From: DATLLN01 sp963720885
GTDB lineage: Bacteria > Actinomycetota > Thermoleophilia > Gaiellales > JAICJC01
DNA length: 64,000 bases
Reading direction: 5' to 3'
NCBI GenBank assembly: GCA_963720885.1
Contig: CAVRGW010000006.1
Span: forward strand, 992,001 to 1,056,000
Shown: positions 8,336 through 17,525 of the stretch, one piece after another
Position numbering within the stretch: the first letter of the stretch is position 1
How the letters are laid out: the number at the start of each line of letters is the position of its first letter
Notes under the pieces: model-generated
Databases searched by the model: none
Seen by the model: the letters and a program-made list of their open reading frames with translations, nothing else
What the model was told of the DNA's origin: nothing
Translations under genes and position numbers: made by a program

Positions 8336-8998
8336 TCAGCCCAGCAGGCTTCTGATCAGCGACTCCCCGATCCCCGGCACGATCGAATCGGCCGCCGCCA
8401 GCCGCTCCCGCGGAAGCGTCCCGGCCACGGCGATGCACCGCATCCCCGCCGCCTTGGCGGATGCCACCCCGGCCTCCGTGTCCTCGAACGCCACCACCTG
8501 AGCGGGCGCTGCGTCGACGCCCTGCTCGTGGAGCACCGCCAGCGCCCGCAGGTAGCCCTCCGGGTGGGGCTTGCCGTCCGTGACGGCGTCGGACGAGATG
8601 ACCGCGGTCACCGCGTCGGCCAGCCCCGCGCCGGCCAGCACGCCCTCGATCTCGGCGTGCGCGGCGCCCGACACGATCAGCACCGGCACCCGGCTGGCGG
8701 CGTACAGCACGCCGCGGCGCACGTCCTCGCCGACCGTCTCCGTCTCGGCGACCGCGTCGATGTAGCGCTGGATTCGCTCGGCGACGATCGACTCGACGTC
8801 GACATCCGGCCCCAGCCAGGTCGTGACGATCTGCTCGTCGGACAGGCCGGCCAGTTCGTCCAGGTACGCCTGCTCCGACAGCGGCCGGCCGTGGCGCTCG
8901 AACAGCTCGGCGAACACGCGGTACATGATCGTCTCGTCGTCGGAGAGCGTGCCGTTGAAGTCGAAGATCAGCGCCCGCGGGCGGCCGCCGTCGATCAC
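8336..8998 (-). CDS. HAD-superfamily hydrolase (beta-phosphoglucomutase-like subgroup)
   Basis: Protein of 220 residues with a HAD Rossmann core and small helical cap. Motif I is DFNGTLSDD (residues 11-19), motif II is LIVSGAAHAE, motif III has Lys in SSDAVTDGKPHPEGYL, and motif IV is VVAFEDTEAGVASAKAAGM. The architecture is that of sugar-phosphate phosphatases and beta-phosphoglucomutases. The second Asp of motif I, normally the acid/base, is Asn here. The start is a GTG whose last bases overlap the stop of the PHP-domain gene (GTGA), so the two products are translationally coupled and may act in sequence on one phosphorylated compound. Confidence 0.8.
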   Translation of the reverse strand: MIDGGRPRALIFDFNGTLSDDETIMYRVFAELFERHGRPLSEQAYLDELAGLSDEQIVTTWLGPDVDVESIVAERIQRYIDAVAETETVGEDVRRGVLYAASRVPVLIVSGAAHAEIEGVLAGAGLADAVTAVISSDAVTDGKPHPEGYLRALAVLHEQGVDAAPAQVVAFEDTEAGVASAKAAGMRCIAVAGTLPRERLAAADSIVPGIGESLIRSLLG

Positions 8999-9939
8999 AG
9001 GTTCGACTCCGGGCCGCCTGACGTGTCCAGCGGCAGCGGCATCGGGTTCGTCCACGCCGTCGTCCCGTCGGCCGCCTGGATCTCGATCCGTCCCCACTTC
9101 CACAGTTCCGGAAACCGCAGGGTGCACGCGGTGATCAGGCCGTCGCCGTCCTGCTCCGTGACCGTAGCCCGCCAGTGCATCAGCTGCGGGTCGGCGTTCG
9201 CCCGGCCGCCGTCCCACGGGCCCGAGCGGAGGGTGACGGCGCGCGCCGGTGAGCACCGCACCTCGACGCCGGCGTCGGTCACGTTCACGTCGTGCACCAC
9301 GGGCCCGGACGACGCGTAGAACGACCCGCTGCGCAGCGCCTCCAGCACAGCCGCCGGTGTGCGCTCGGGCGCCCGCACCATCGTCCAGGCCAGACGGCTG
9401 TCGTACCCGGGGTAGTGGCAGTCGTCGCAGGCGATGCCCAGACAGGTGGCGTCGCGGTGCAGGACGGCATCCCAGAACTCGACGGATGAGGCGTTGCCGT
9501 TGGTCTGCTGGCTGCCGCCGTTGTAGACCTCGATCCCGCTCAGGGCGGGCGCCGACAGGTACTGCTCGGACTCCAGGCCGCTCCAGTAGGGATGGGCCAG
9601 GAACGCGACGCCGCCGTTCTCGACAATCCAGCCGGCGGCGTCACCGATCGTCGGGAAGTAGTCCTTCACCTCGGGGAGGATGGGCACGCCGAGCGCCAGG
9701 ATGTCCGCCTCCAGCGTCTCGTCGACCCGGGCTGACAGCTCGCTGGATCCGATCACCAGGATGCGTTCGCTGGGGTGCTCCGTGACGTGCCAGTGGTCGG
9801 TGATCGCCAGGACATCGAAGCCGGCGCGTGCGTAATGCTCGGCCAGCCCCTCGGGCGTCGCCTCGCCGTCAGAGTTGGTGGTGTGGGCGTGGAACTGACA
9901 CTTCAGCCACTCACCGCCGCCCTGGAAGGGGGTGGACAT
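8995..9939 (-). CDS. PHP-domain metal-dependent phosphoesterase
   Basis: Protein of 314 residues. The N-terminal PHP barrel shows the metal-binding signatures KCQFHAHTTNSDG (His-x-His, residues 14-26), LAITDHWHVTEH, FLAHPYWSG and GIACDDCHYPG. The C-terminal 100 residues form a beta-rich extension common in secreted-substrate PHP proteins annotated as CehA/McbA-like. Likely a phosphoesterase or hydrolase; the substrate is not predictable. It lies between a MocR regulator gene, whose 3' end it overlaps by 37 bases, and a HAD phosphatase gene with which it shares a GTGA overlap. Two hydrolases behind a PLP-binding regulator look like one unit. Confidence 0.8.
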   Translation of the reverse strand: MSTPFQGGGEWLKCQFHAHTTNSDGEATPEGLAEHYARAGFDVLAITDHWHVTEHPSERILVIGSSELSARVDETLEADILALGVPILPEVKDYFPTIGDAAGWIVENGGVAFLAHPYWSGLESEQYLSAPALSGIEVYNGGSQQTNGNASSVEFWDAVLHRDATCLGIACDDCHYPGYDSRLAWTMVRAPERTPAAVLEALRSGSFYASSGPVVHDVNVTDAGVEVRCSPARAVTLRSGPWDGGRANADPQLMHWRATVTEQDGDGLITACTLRFPELWKWGRIEIQAADGTTAWTNPMPLPLDTSGGPESNL

Positions 9940-11381
9940 GCCGCCACGCTACCCGACCGCGGCGGCCCGGCAACAGTGCCACGGCCGCCTCGCGAGACTG
10001 GTCCAAGCACGCCGGCCAGCGCCGCCACGGCAGGCTCGGCGGCTGCCGCCGGGAGGCGTCCGTAGCCGATCAGCAGCGAGCGGCCGATGGCCGGCGGATC
10101 GTGCATGAAGCTCTCCAGCATGAACATCCGGATGCGGGCTGCCAGCGCCGCCTGCTCGAGCCCCGCGCGGTCGACGCCCGCCGGCAGGCGCGCCGTCAGG
10201 TGCAGCCCCGCACGCTCCCCGGCGATCCGCGCCCGCGGCATGGCCGCAGCCAGCGCGCCCAGCAGCGCCTCCCGCCGCCGGCCGTACTCGACGCGCGTCC
10301 TGCGGACGTGCCGCTCGAACGCGGCCGTCTCGATCATGTGGGCGAGGGCGATCTGCTCGGGGGCGGGCGACCCGCCGTCCAGCGCGGCCTTCAGCTCTGC
10401 CGCGCGGTCGGCCAGCCGCCGCGGCATCACCGCCCATCCCAGCCGGATCGCCGGCGCCAGCGTCTTCGACGCCGATCCGACGTAGACGATGCCGTCCGGG
10501 GCCTCGCCCTGGAGGGCGCCGGCGGGGCGGCCGTCGTAGAAGAACTCGGCGTCGTAGTCGTCTTCGATGACGACACCGCCGGACCGCGCCCACGCCAGCA
10601 GCCGCTCGCGCCGGGCGGCCGCCATCGTCACGCCGCTGGGGAACTGGTGCGCCGGGGTGACGATGGCCGCGTCCGCGCTGCTCGCCACCAGACGTTCGAC
10701 CTGGGCACCGCGGGCGTCCACGGGGATCGGGACGAAGCTGAGGCCGGCGCCCGGCGCGGCGTGGCGCAGCCCATCGGCGCAGGGATCCTCAAGTCCGATG
10801 CTCCGCCCGCCCAGCGAGGCGACGACGCGACAGGCGAGGTCGACCGCTTGGATCGAGCCTTGGCAGACAACGATCTGCTCGGGGTCGGCCACCACTCCGC
10901 GCGCCCTGCCCAGGTAGTCGGCGAGCACCCGGCGCAGCCGCTCGTCGCCGCGCGGGTCGCCGTAGTCGAAGGCGCGGTCGGGCGCCGTGCGCAGCGCCAG
11001 CTGCAGCGCCTGGCTCCAGGCGCGCCGCGGGAACAGGCCCAGGTCGGGTAGCTCGGGAACCAGGTCGTAGCGCGGTGCCGGCGAGCCGTCCGGCCCGGCG
11101 GGCAGCGGGGAGTCCGCGCCCTCCCGCACCCGCGGTGCCGATCGCGGCCGCATCTCGACGAACCCCTGCTCGCGCAGCTCCTCATACGCCTCGACCACCA
11201 CGCCGCGCGAGACGCCGAGGTCGGCGGCCAGCGTCCGGCCGGCGGGCAGCACCACGCCCGGGCGCAGGCGCCGCGAGCGGATCGCCTCCCGCAGCTGCTC
11301 GGCGATCTGGTCGCGCAGCGGCAGGCGGGCGGCGCGGTCGACGGCCAGCAGCAGGTCGTTGGGGCCGCTGGTCCGGCTCAT
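9903..11381 (-). CDS. MocR/PdxR-type GntR regulator with aminotransferase-like domain
   Basis: Protein of 492 residues. An N-terminal winged helix-turn-helix of GntR type (LPLRDQIAEQLREAIRSRRL, GVSRGVVVEAYEEL, residues about 20-85) is joined to a class I aminotransferase-fold domain. The latter has YVGSASKTLAPAIRLGW, with Lys in the position of the PLP-binding lysine, and DDYDAEFFYDG. MocR proteins bind PLP and often amino-compound ligands and control divergent or adjacent genes. The ATG at 11381 is used because GntR homology starts right after it. It is divergent from a peptide-type solute-binding protein gene; direct TTGTGGC repeats lie just upstream of its start. Confidence 0.85.
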   Translation of the reverse strand: MSRTSGPNDLLLAVDRAARLPLRDQIAEQLREAIRSRRLRPGVVLPAGRTLAADLGVSRGVVVEAYEELREQGFVEMRPRSAPRVREGADSPLPAGPDGSPAPRYDLVPELPDLGLFPRRAWSQALQLALRTAPDRAFDYGDPRGDERLRRVLADYLGRARGVVADPEQIVVCQGSIQAVDLACRVVASLGGRSIGLEDPCADGLRHAAPGAGLSFVPIPVDARGAQVERLVASSADAAIVTPAHQFPSGVTMAAARRERLLAWARSGGVVIEDDYDAEFFYDGRPAGALQGEAPDGIVYVGSASKTLAPAIRLGWAVMPRRLADRAAELKAALDGGSPAPEQIALAHMIETAAFERHVRRTRVEYGRRREALLGALAAAMPRARIAGERAGLHLTARLPAGVDRAGLEQAALAARIRMFMLESFMHDPPAIGRSLLIGYGRLPAAAAEPAVAALAGVLGPVSRGGRGTVAGPPRSGSVAACPPPSRAAVSG

Positions 11382-11389
11382 CCGCCCGA

Positions 11390-11405
11390 TTGTGGCTGTT
11401 GTGGC
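11390..11405. promoter_or_regulatory. Direct TTGTGGC repeats, possible MocR operator
   Basis: TTGTGGC occurs at 11390-11396 and again at 11399-11405, nine bases start to start, in the 89-base divergent gap between the MocR regulator and the solute-binding lipoprotein. MocR regulators are known to bind short direct repeats in such gaps. Location and repeat form fit; binding is inference. Confidence 0.35.
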
Positions 11406-11470
11406 CGCCCGCGCCGGAGCCCTAGCATGCTCGCGAGGATACCGCCCTGAGATTCCCGGCCGATTTCGCA

Positions 11471-13168
11471 ATGCCACGCGTTCACCACATCGCAACCTCC
11501 CGGAGACGGCGCCGCACCATCCTGGCCCTGCTGGCCGCGACACTGCTCGCCACCGGCGCCTCCTGCGGCGGCTCCTCGGGCGGGGGTTCGGGCGACGGCA
11601 ACCAGATCCTGAAGGTGGGCACGGTGGCGGCGATCGACTCGCTCAACCCGTTCGTCGCGATCGACGCCCAGGCGTACAACGTCTTCGTCATGGAGTACCC
11701 GCAGCTCGTGCAGTACGGGCCGGGCGTCAAGATCGAGGGGGACTACGCCGAGAACTGGACGCACTCCGAGGACGGGCTGGTCTGGACGTTCCACCTGCAT
11801 CCCGGCGGCAAGTGGTCGGACGGCAAGCCGCTGACCGCCGAGGACGTCGCATGGACCGGTAACACGGTGCTCAAGTACGCGAGCGGACCGACGGCGCTGC
11901 TCGCCTCGGCCCTGGACGGCGTCAAGGACTTCAAGGCGACCGACGACAACACGGTGGTCGTCACCTACAAGCGGCCCGTCGCGCCGGTGCTCGCCAACCT
12001 CGAGCAGTTCTTCATCCTGCCCGAGCACATCTGGTCGCAGTACACCGGCAACAACGGCAAGGATCTGAAGGCATTCTTCCCCGAGAAGCACCTGCCGGTG
12101 GTCGCCGGCGGGGCGTATTCGGTGACCAAGTACGAGCCGAAGGGCGTCACCGTGTTCAAGCCGAACCCTGGCTTCTACGGCCCCAAATCCCACGCGGCCG
12201 CCGTCACGTTGTCCTTCTACACGAACGCGACGTCGATGATCGAGGACCTGGCGAACGGCGTCGTCGACTACGTCGATCAGGTGCCCTTCACGGCGGCCGA
12301 CGCGGTCAAGAAGCACTCCAACCTGACGCTCAACGTCGGCCCGGGCTCCGAGGTGACGAACCTGATCATCAACTCGAACCCGCTGAAGACCAAGAACCGC
12401 GAACTGCTCGACCCGAAGGTCAAGGAGGCGCTGGAGTACGCGATCCCCCGCGAGCAGATCGTCGAGGTCGTGTTCGGCGGCTATGCGAAGCCGTGGGCCA
12501 ACATCCTGTCGGAGTACTCCAAGGGCGACGGCTGGCTGAACCCCGAGGTGCAGCCGCTCCCCTACGACATCGACAAGGCGAACGAGATCCTCGACGGCCT
12601 CGGCTACACGCGCGGGTCGGACGGGGTCCGCGTCGCACCGGCGGACAACGGCCAGCCGGAGCATCCGATGAAGTACACGATCATCGTGCCGGGCGACCTC
12701 GACTTCAGCGGCGACCGCCAGTTCGAGATCCTGCAGCAGTCGTTCGCCAAGATCGGCATCAAGGTCTCGGAGGTCGCGGGCGGCGACGTCAGCCAGGCCT
12801 ACAACCTGATCACTGCGCCGAACTACAAGTACCTGAACGCCGACATGGCGACCTGGTACTGGCACCCGTACGTCGATCCCAACTTCAACCTCTCGGTCGT
12901 CACCAAGGCGCAGTGGGGCAACTACAGCGACACGGGCTTCGACGATCCGAAGTACGACGCGTGGTGGTCACAGCAGGCCAAGATGATCGACCAGAAGCAG
13001 CGCCAGGCGCTGGTCTGGAAGATGGAGGCCTACCTGGCCGACCAGCGGCCGTACATCCAGCTCGTGCAGGGCGCCGTGATCACGGCCTGGGGCCAGCGCT
13101 TCACCGGCTTCGAGCCGATGCTCTCGGGCTACTGCAAGTGCTACTACACGAGCCCGCGACCGGCCTGA
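11471..13168 (+). CDS. Family 5 (peptide/nickel-type) ABC transporter substrate-binding lipoprotein
   Basis: Protein of 565 residues of the SBP_bac_5 family. A basic N-terminus and hydrophobic stretch end in a lipobox-like LATGASC, followed by a Gly/Ser linker, so it should be an extracytoplasmic lipoprotein. Family landmarks are GDYAENWTHSEDGLVWTFHLHPGGKWSDGKPLTAEDV in part, AVTLSFYTNATSMIEDLANGVVDYVD and KEALEYAIPREQIVE. It probably binds oligopeptides or another hydrophilic oligomer for import. No permease or ATPase gene is adjacent. It is divergent from the MocR gene, a likely regulator, and is followed by a strong palindromic terminator four bases after the stop. Confidence 0.85.
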   Translation: MPRVHHIATSRRRRRTILALLAATLLATGASCGGSSGGGSGDGNQILKVGTVAAIDSLNPFVAIDAQAYNVFVMEYPQLVQYGPGVKIEGDYAENWTHSEDGLVWTFHLHPGGKWSDGKPLTAEDVAWTGNTVLKYASGPTALLASALDGVKDFKATDDNTVVVTYKRPVAPVLANLEQFFILPEHIWSQYTGNNGKDLKAFFPEKHLPVVAGGAYSVTKYEPKGVTVFKPNPGFYGPKSHAAAVTLSFYTNATSMIEDLANGVVDYVDQVPFTAADAVKKHSNLTLNVGPGSEVTNLIINSNPLKTKNRELLDPKVKEALEYAIPREQIVEVVFGGYAKPWANILSEYSKGDGWLNPEVQPLPYDIDKANEILDGLGYTRGSDGVRVAPADNGQPEHPMKYTIIVPGDLDFSGDRQFEILQQSFAKIGIKVSEVAGGDVSQAYNLITAPNYKYLNADMATWYWHPYVDPNFNLSVVTKAQWGNYSDTGFDDPKYDAWWSQQAKMIDQKQRQALVWKMEAYLADQRPYIQLVQGAVITAWGQRFTGFEPMLSGYCKCYYTSPRPA

Positions 13169-13171
13169 TGA

Positions 13172-13196
13172 AAAAACGGGGTCAGACCCCGTTTTT
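13172..13196. terminator. Palindromic bidirectional terminator with GGGGTCAGACCCC core
   Basis: A perfect palindrome with 12-base arms around a central A: an A-run, CGGGGTC, A, GACCCCG and a T-run. It sits between converging genes and provides a U-run in both directions. The TAA stop of the GcvT-like gene (13195-13197) lies inside it. The same GGGGTCAGACCCC core recurs at 21612 and 48051 and, with a central T, at 47855. Confidence 0.75.
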
Positions 13197-14384
13197 ACAA
13201 GCTGCGCCGCTCGAGGTCGAGAAACGGCAGCCCCACGACGGTGGCGCCGACCGTGCTGCGTTCGCCCTCGACCGACCACTCGACCTTGAGCCGGGTGCCC
13301 GGAGCGGCGTGGCCGGGATCGACGGACGCCAGCGCGACCAACTGCTTCAGCATCGGCGACCATCCCAGGCTGGTCGTACGGCCGACCTGCGATCGCCGCG
13401 CATAGATCGGCACCGGGTCGCGCTGGACGACGGGCGAGATCGCCGGCGGCAAGCCATGGCGGTCGAACTGCGCCTGGACATGGTCCCAGTCGAGCAGGAG
13501 GCCGGCCAGCCGACGATGCGGTCCCCGGCGGCCTGCTCGGCCGCCAGCGCACGGCGGCCGACGAAGTCCCGCTTGCCGAAGTCGACGAGCCGGTCGAGGC
13601 CGATCTCGAACGGCGAGTACTCGTGGTCGGGCGTCTCGGCATGCAGCACGCTGACATAGTCGACGTCGACCAGGATCAGGCCCGCCTCCAGCCGCACGAC
13701 GTCCAGCGCCCGCAGGCCGGTCGGCCGCAGCCCGTAGCTCGCGCCGGTCTCGGCCAGGCTGTCCCAGACCGCTTCGGCGCCGTCGGCCGGGATCCACAGC
13801 TCGTACCCGAGGTCGCCCGTGTAGCCGGTGCGAGTGACATCGACGGCCACGCCGCCGATCTCGGTGCTCCGGGCGCGGAAGTACCGCACGTCCGCCCAGT
13901 CCTCGCCGGTGGCGGCCTTCAGCGTCTCACGGGACAACGGACCCTGCATGGCCAGCGCGGCGGTCGACTCGCTGACGTCCTGCACCTCGACCTCGAGGCC
14001 GCCGGCGTTCAGCGTGATCCAGCGCCAGACCGGATGCGCGGCCGTCCATCGGAACGTCGTCTCGCCGATCCGCGTGATCGTGCCGTCGTCGACCACCTTG
14101 CCGCGCTCGTCGCACCACGGCGTGTACAGCACCTGTCCGACCGCCAGCTTGGTAGCGTCGCGGGTGACGATGCGGTCGACCAGCACCGCCGCGTCCGGGC
14201 CCGAGACCAGGTACTTGTAGAGCGGCGAGACGTCGAACACGCCGACGGCGTTGCGCACGGCCGAGTACTCGATGTCGTGGAAGTCGGCGTACGTCAGCGC
14301 GGACAGGTAACCCGACCACTCGCCCCACTGATGGTTGCGGTTGAGCTGCGCCAGCCGGCTGTGGAAGGGGGTGCCGATGCTCAC
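13195..14384 (-). pseudogene. GcvT-like aminomethyltransferase/folate-binding protein (single frameshift)
   Basis: About 396 residues of the GcvT family, which transfers one-carbon units to tetrahydrofolate. Visible landmarks are HDIEYSAVRNAVGVFDVSPL, LVDRIVTRDATKLAVGQVLYT, YTGDLGYELWIP and GLRALDVVRLEAGL. The frame changes near 13515: after AAEQAAGDRIV one frame is lost and RLAGLLLDWDHVQ resumes in the next. One missing base explains it (1190 = 3n+2). The GTG start at 14384 overlaps the stop of the upstream FAD oxidoreductase gene (GTGA). With two FAD enzymes before it, the unit may oxidise an N-methyl or related amine and hand the carbon to folate; that is inference. Confidence 0.7.
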
Positions 14385-15881
14385 CGGCCGCGCTCCAGGT
14401 CGCGGGCGATCTCGCGGGCGGCGTTCTCGCCCGGGCCGCCGGTGATGCCGCCGCCGGGGTGGGCTCCCGAGCCGCACAGGTAGAGCCCGCGCATGCCCAA
14501 CCGGTAGCGCGCCATGCCCAGCACCGGACGCCAGGCGAAGAACTGGTCGAGCCCGGGCTCGGCGTGGAGCAGGTGACCGCCCGACATGCCGTACTCGGCC
14601 TCCAGACCCGCTGGGGTCAGCACGCGGCGCCCGGTGACCAGTTCGCGCAGGCCGGGAGCAAACCGCTCCAGCTCTCCGATGGCCAGGTCGGCGACCGCGT
14701 CCTCGGCCGCCTCCCGCGCGACCCACTGGACGACCGCGCGCAGCCGCGTCTCGCCCTCCAGCACCGCCTCGATCTGCGGCCGCTCGCTCGTCTCGCCGTA
14801 CTTGGACGCGTCGAACGCGCGCTCCACGTCGTCGATGCCCCGGCAGACGACGATGCGGCCGGCGAGCATCGCCGGGTCGTCGGCTCCCCGGAACCCGGGG
14901 CTGCCGCTCAGCTCCAGCTCGACCACCGCCGCGTGTCCGCGTGTCCGGATGTTCGCGGCGCGCCAGCGCGTTCGCGGCCCCGCGGCCACGGGGTCGAGCA
15001 GCGTGCACAGCGTTGTCTTCGGGTCGAGCGAGGAGGCGACCGCGCGCGCGTCGATCCGCTCGCCGCCGGCCAGCGTGGCGCCGGTGATCCGGCCCTCCTC
15101 GACGATCAGTCGCTCGACGGCCGTACCGGTGCGAACCTCTGCGCCGGCCGCCCGAGCGGCCGCCGCGAGGGCATCGCCGAGCGCCTGCGGGCCGCCGCGC
15201 ACGAGCGCCGTCTCGCCGGCCGCGCCGCCGTCTCCCTCCGCCATGTCGTTGAGCAGCACGAGCGCGCTGCCCGCCGACCATGGGCCGAGCTCGGTCATCA
15301 GCGTGCCGCGCGCGGCCAGCGCGCCGCAGATCGCGTCGTCGCGGAACCACTCGCGCACGAAGTCGGCCACCGCCATCGGCAGCGCCCGGGTGAGCTCGCG
15401 CGCGGTGCGCGCGCCCAGTCCGCGGTACGCCTTGCCCAGCTTCAGGCCTTCGACCAGGTCGCGCGGCGTCGCCTTGTCCAGCCGCGCCGGCGTCGTCCGG
15501 TTCATCCGGGCGAGGAATCCGGAGAGTGCGCGAACATGGCGGTCGTAGGCGACGTACGCGCCGGCGTCGGCGGGATCGACCTGCTCAAGCGACGCGGCCG
15601 TCCGCTCGGCGTCCGACCAGAAGGCGATCGGGTCGCCGTCGTCGCGCAGGGCCAGCATCCTGATCTCCGGTCGGATCAGCTCGAGACCGTGCGACCGCAG
15701 CTTCAGACGAGTCGATCACCGACCGGCGCAGCCGGCCCGCGGTGGGCAGCAGCTCGGAGATCCCGCCCGTCCGCTCACGGCGTTCGACGACGACGACGTC
15801 CATGCCGCGGCGGGCCAGCAGGCCCGCCGTCACCAGGCCGTTGTGGCCGCCGCCGATCACGATCACGTCGTGCCGGCTCAC
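14381..15881 (-). pseudogene. FAD-dependent oxidoreductase, phytoene-desaturase-like (single frameshift)
   Basis: About 500 residues of the NAD(P)/FAD-dependent amine-oxidase/phytoene-dehydrogenase-like family. The N-terminal dinucleotide-binding motif VIVIGGGHNGLVTAGLLARRG is followed by VVVVERRERTGG, and the C-terminus has LYLCGSGAHPGGGITGGPG. The N- and C-terminal parts are in different frames: one reads to RLRRSVIDS and the other resumes LKLRSHGLELIRPEIRM, so one extra base near 15707 is indicated (1501 = 3n+1). The GTG start at 15881 overlaps the stop of a paralogous gene upstream, and its own stop overlaps the GcvT-like start. These overlaps argue the operon is intact and the indel may be an error. 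Confidence 0.72.
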
Positions 15882-17485
15882 GAGCGCCACCTCCCGCGCT
15901 TGCGCTCGCCCAGCAGCTCCAGCGCCGCGATCCGGCCTGGCGCGCCCATCAGGCCGCCGCCGGGATGCGCGGCCGAGCCGCACATCCACAGCCCGTCGAC
16001 CGGCGTGCGGAAGCGTGCGAAGCCGGGCACCGGCCGGTTGAAGAACAGCTGCTCGAGCGACAGCTCGCCCTGGAAGATGTTGCCCTCGGACAGCCCGATG
16101 CGCCGCTCGATATCCAGCGGCGTCAGCACCTGCTTGCCGATGATCAGCTTGCGGATGCCGGGGGCCCGCTCCTCGATCGTGTCCAGCACCGTCTCGCCCA
16201 GCGCATCGCGGGCGGCATCGTCCCACTCCGCGCCGTCCGCGAGGTGGTACGGGGCGTACTGGACGAAGCAGCTCATCGTGTGCTGGCCGGGCGGCGCCAT
16301 GTCCGGGTCGACCAGCGTCGGGATGATCATGTCGATGTAGGGGCGGCGCGACGGACGACCGTACTTGGCGTCGTCGTAGGCGCGCTCCATGTAGTCGACC
16401 GACGGGCTGAAGCTGATCGCGCCGCGCAGGTGCTCACCCGTCCCCGGCAGGCACGAGAACTCCGGCAGGCCGGAGAGGGCCAGATTGACCTTGGCCGATG
16501 AGCCGCGGAACTTGTAGCGGCGCACGTCGGTCAGGAACTCGTCGTCGAGCACGCCCGGCTCCAGCAGCCGCTCGAACGTGACCCGCGAGTCGGCGCTGGA
16601 CAGCACGGCGTCCGCCAGCAGCTCTTCGCCGGACTCCAGGGTGACTCCAACGACCCGGCCGTCCGCGGTGTCGATCCTGGCGACGGAGGCTTCGGTGCGG
16701 ATCTCCGCGCCCAGCGACTCGGCAGCCGACGCGATGGCGAGGCTGACGCCGCCGGTGCCGCCCTTGGGGATGCCCCACGCGCGGAACGCCCCGTCGATCT
16801 CGCCCATGTAGTGGTGCAGCAGCACGTACGCGGTGCCCGGTGAGCGAACACCCTGGAATGTGCCGATGATCCCTGAGGCGGACATCGTCGCCTTCAGCGG
16901 GTCAGTTTCGAACCACTGGTCGAGGAAGTCGGCGGCGCTCATCGTCATCACCTGGATGAAGGTGTCGCGCAGGCGTCGCGGCAGCTCGGCGAAGCTGCGG
17001 GCCAGCGGGCCCAGCGAGATCCACTCCGCCGGGTGGATGCGACCCTGGTCGGGCGGAACGACCGACAGGATCGGCTTGATGAAGCGCGCCATGTGCACCA
17101 TCAGCCGGCCGTACTCCTCGTATGCCTCGGCGTCGGACAGCGACCAGCGGCGCAGCTCCCGGAACGTCGTCCCGTGGTCGTTCACGCGCCACAGGTAGTC
17201 GTCGTCAAGCGGTGTGAATGTCCCGTCCAGCGGCAGGATCTGCAGCCCGTGGCGGCCGAGATCGAGGTCGCGGATGATCTCCGGCCGGAGCAGCGAGACG
17301 ACGTACGACGCGACGCTGAACCGGAACCCGGGGACGATCTCCTCGGTGACGGCGGCGCCGCCCAGCACCTCGCGCCGCTCGAGGACGACGACACGCATGC
17401 CGGCCCGCGCGAGGTATGCGGCGGTGACCAGACCGTTGTGGCCGCCCCCGATGATGATGGCGTCGTAGCGCTGCTCGGTCGACAT
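15878..17485 (-). CDS. FAD-dependent oxidoreductase, phytoene-desaturase-like
   Basis: Intact 535-residue paralogue of the next gene in the operon. The N-terminal FAD-binding motif is DAIIIGGGHNGLVTAAYLARAG (residues 8-29) with VVVLERREVLGGAAVTEE, and the C-terminus has GLWMCGSAAHPGGGLMGAPG. The family includes carotenoid desaturases and isomerases but also many uncharacterised flavoenzymes, including pyridine nucleotide-disulfide types; no carotenoid genes are nearby, so carotenoid chemistry is not supported. First gene of a three-gene operon (two flavoenzymes, GcvT-like), each overlapping the next by GTGA. The ATG at 17485 is chosen because the FAD motif follows within ten residues. Confidence 0.82.
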   Translation of the reverse strand: MSTEQRYDAIIIGGGHNGLVTAAYLARAGMRVVVLERREVLGGAAVTEEIVPGFRFSVASYVVSLLRPEIIRDLDLGRHGLQILPLDGTFTPLDDDYLWRVNDHGTTFRELRRWSLSDAEAYEEYGRLMVHMARFIKPILSVVPPDQGRIHPAEWISLGPLARSFAELPRRLRDTFIQVMTMSAADFLDQWFETDPLKATMSASGIIGTFQGVRSPGTAYVLLHHYMGEIDGAFRAWGIPKGGTGGVSLAIASAAESLGAEIRTEASVARIDTADGRVVGVTLESGEELLADAVLSSADSRVTFERLLEPGVLDDEFLTDVRRYKFRGSSAKVNLALSGLPEFSCLPGTGEHLRGAISFSPSVDYMERAYDDAKYGRPSRRPYIDMIIPTLVDPDMAPPGQHTMSCFVQYAPYHLADGAEWDDAARDALGETVLDTIEERAPGIRKLIIGKQVLTPLDIERRIGLSEGNIFQGELSLEQLFFNRPVPGFARFRTPVDGLWMCGSAAHPGGGLMGAPGRIAALELLGERKRGRWRS

Positions 17486-17525
17486 CGCGCGCAAGCATAC
17501 GGCGGCGGACGCGGGGTCGGCGGCG

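Noticed and set aside
14459..16501. A 680-codon plus-strand frame opposite the FAD oxidoreductases
   Set aside because: Antisense to conserved FAD motifs; no recognisable domain in its translation.
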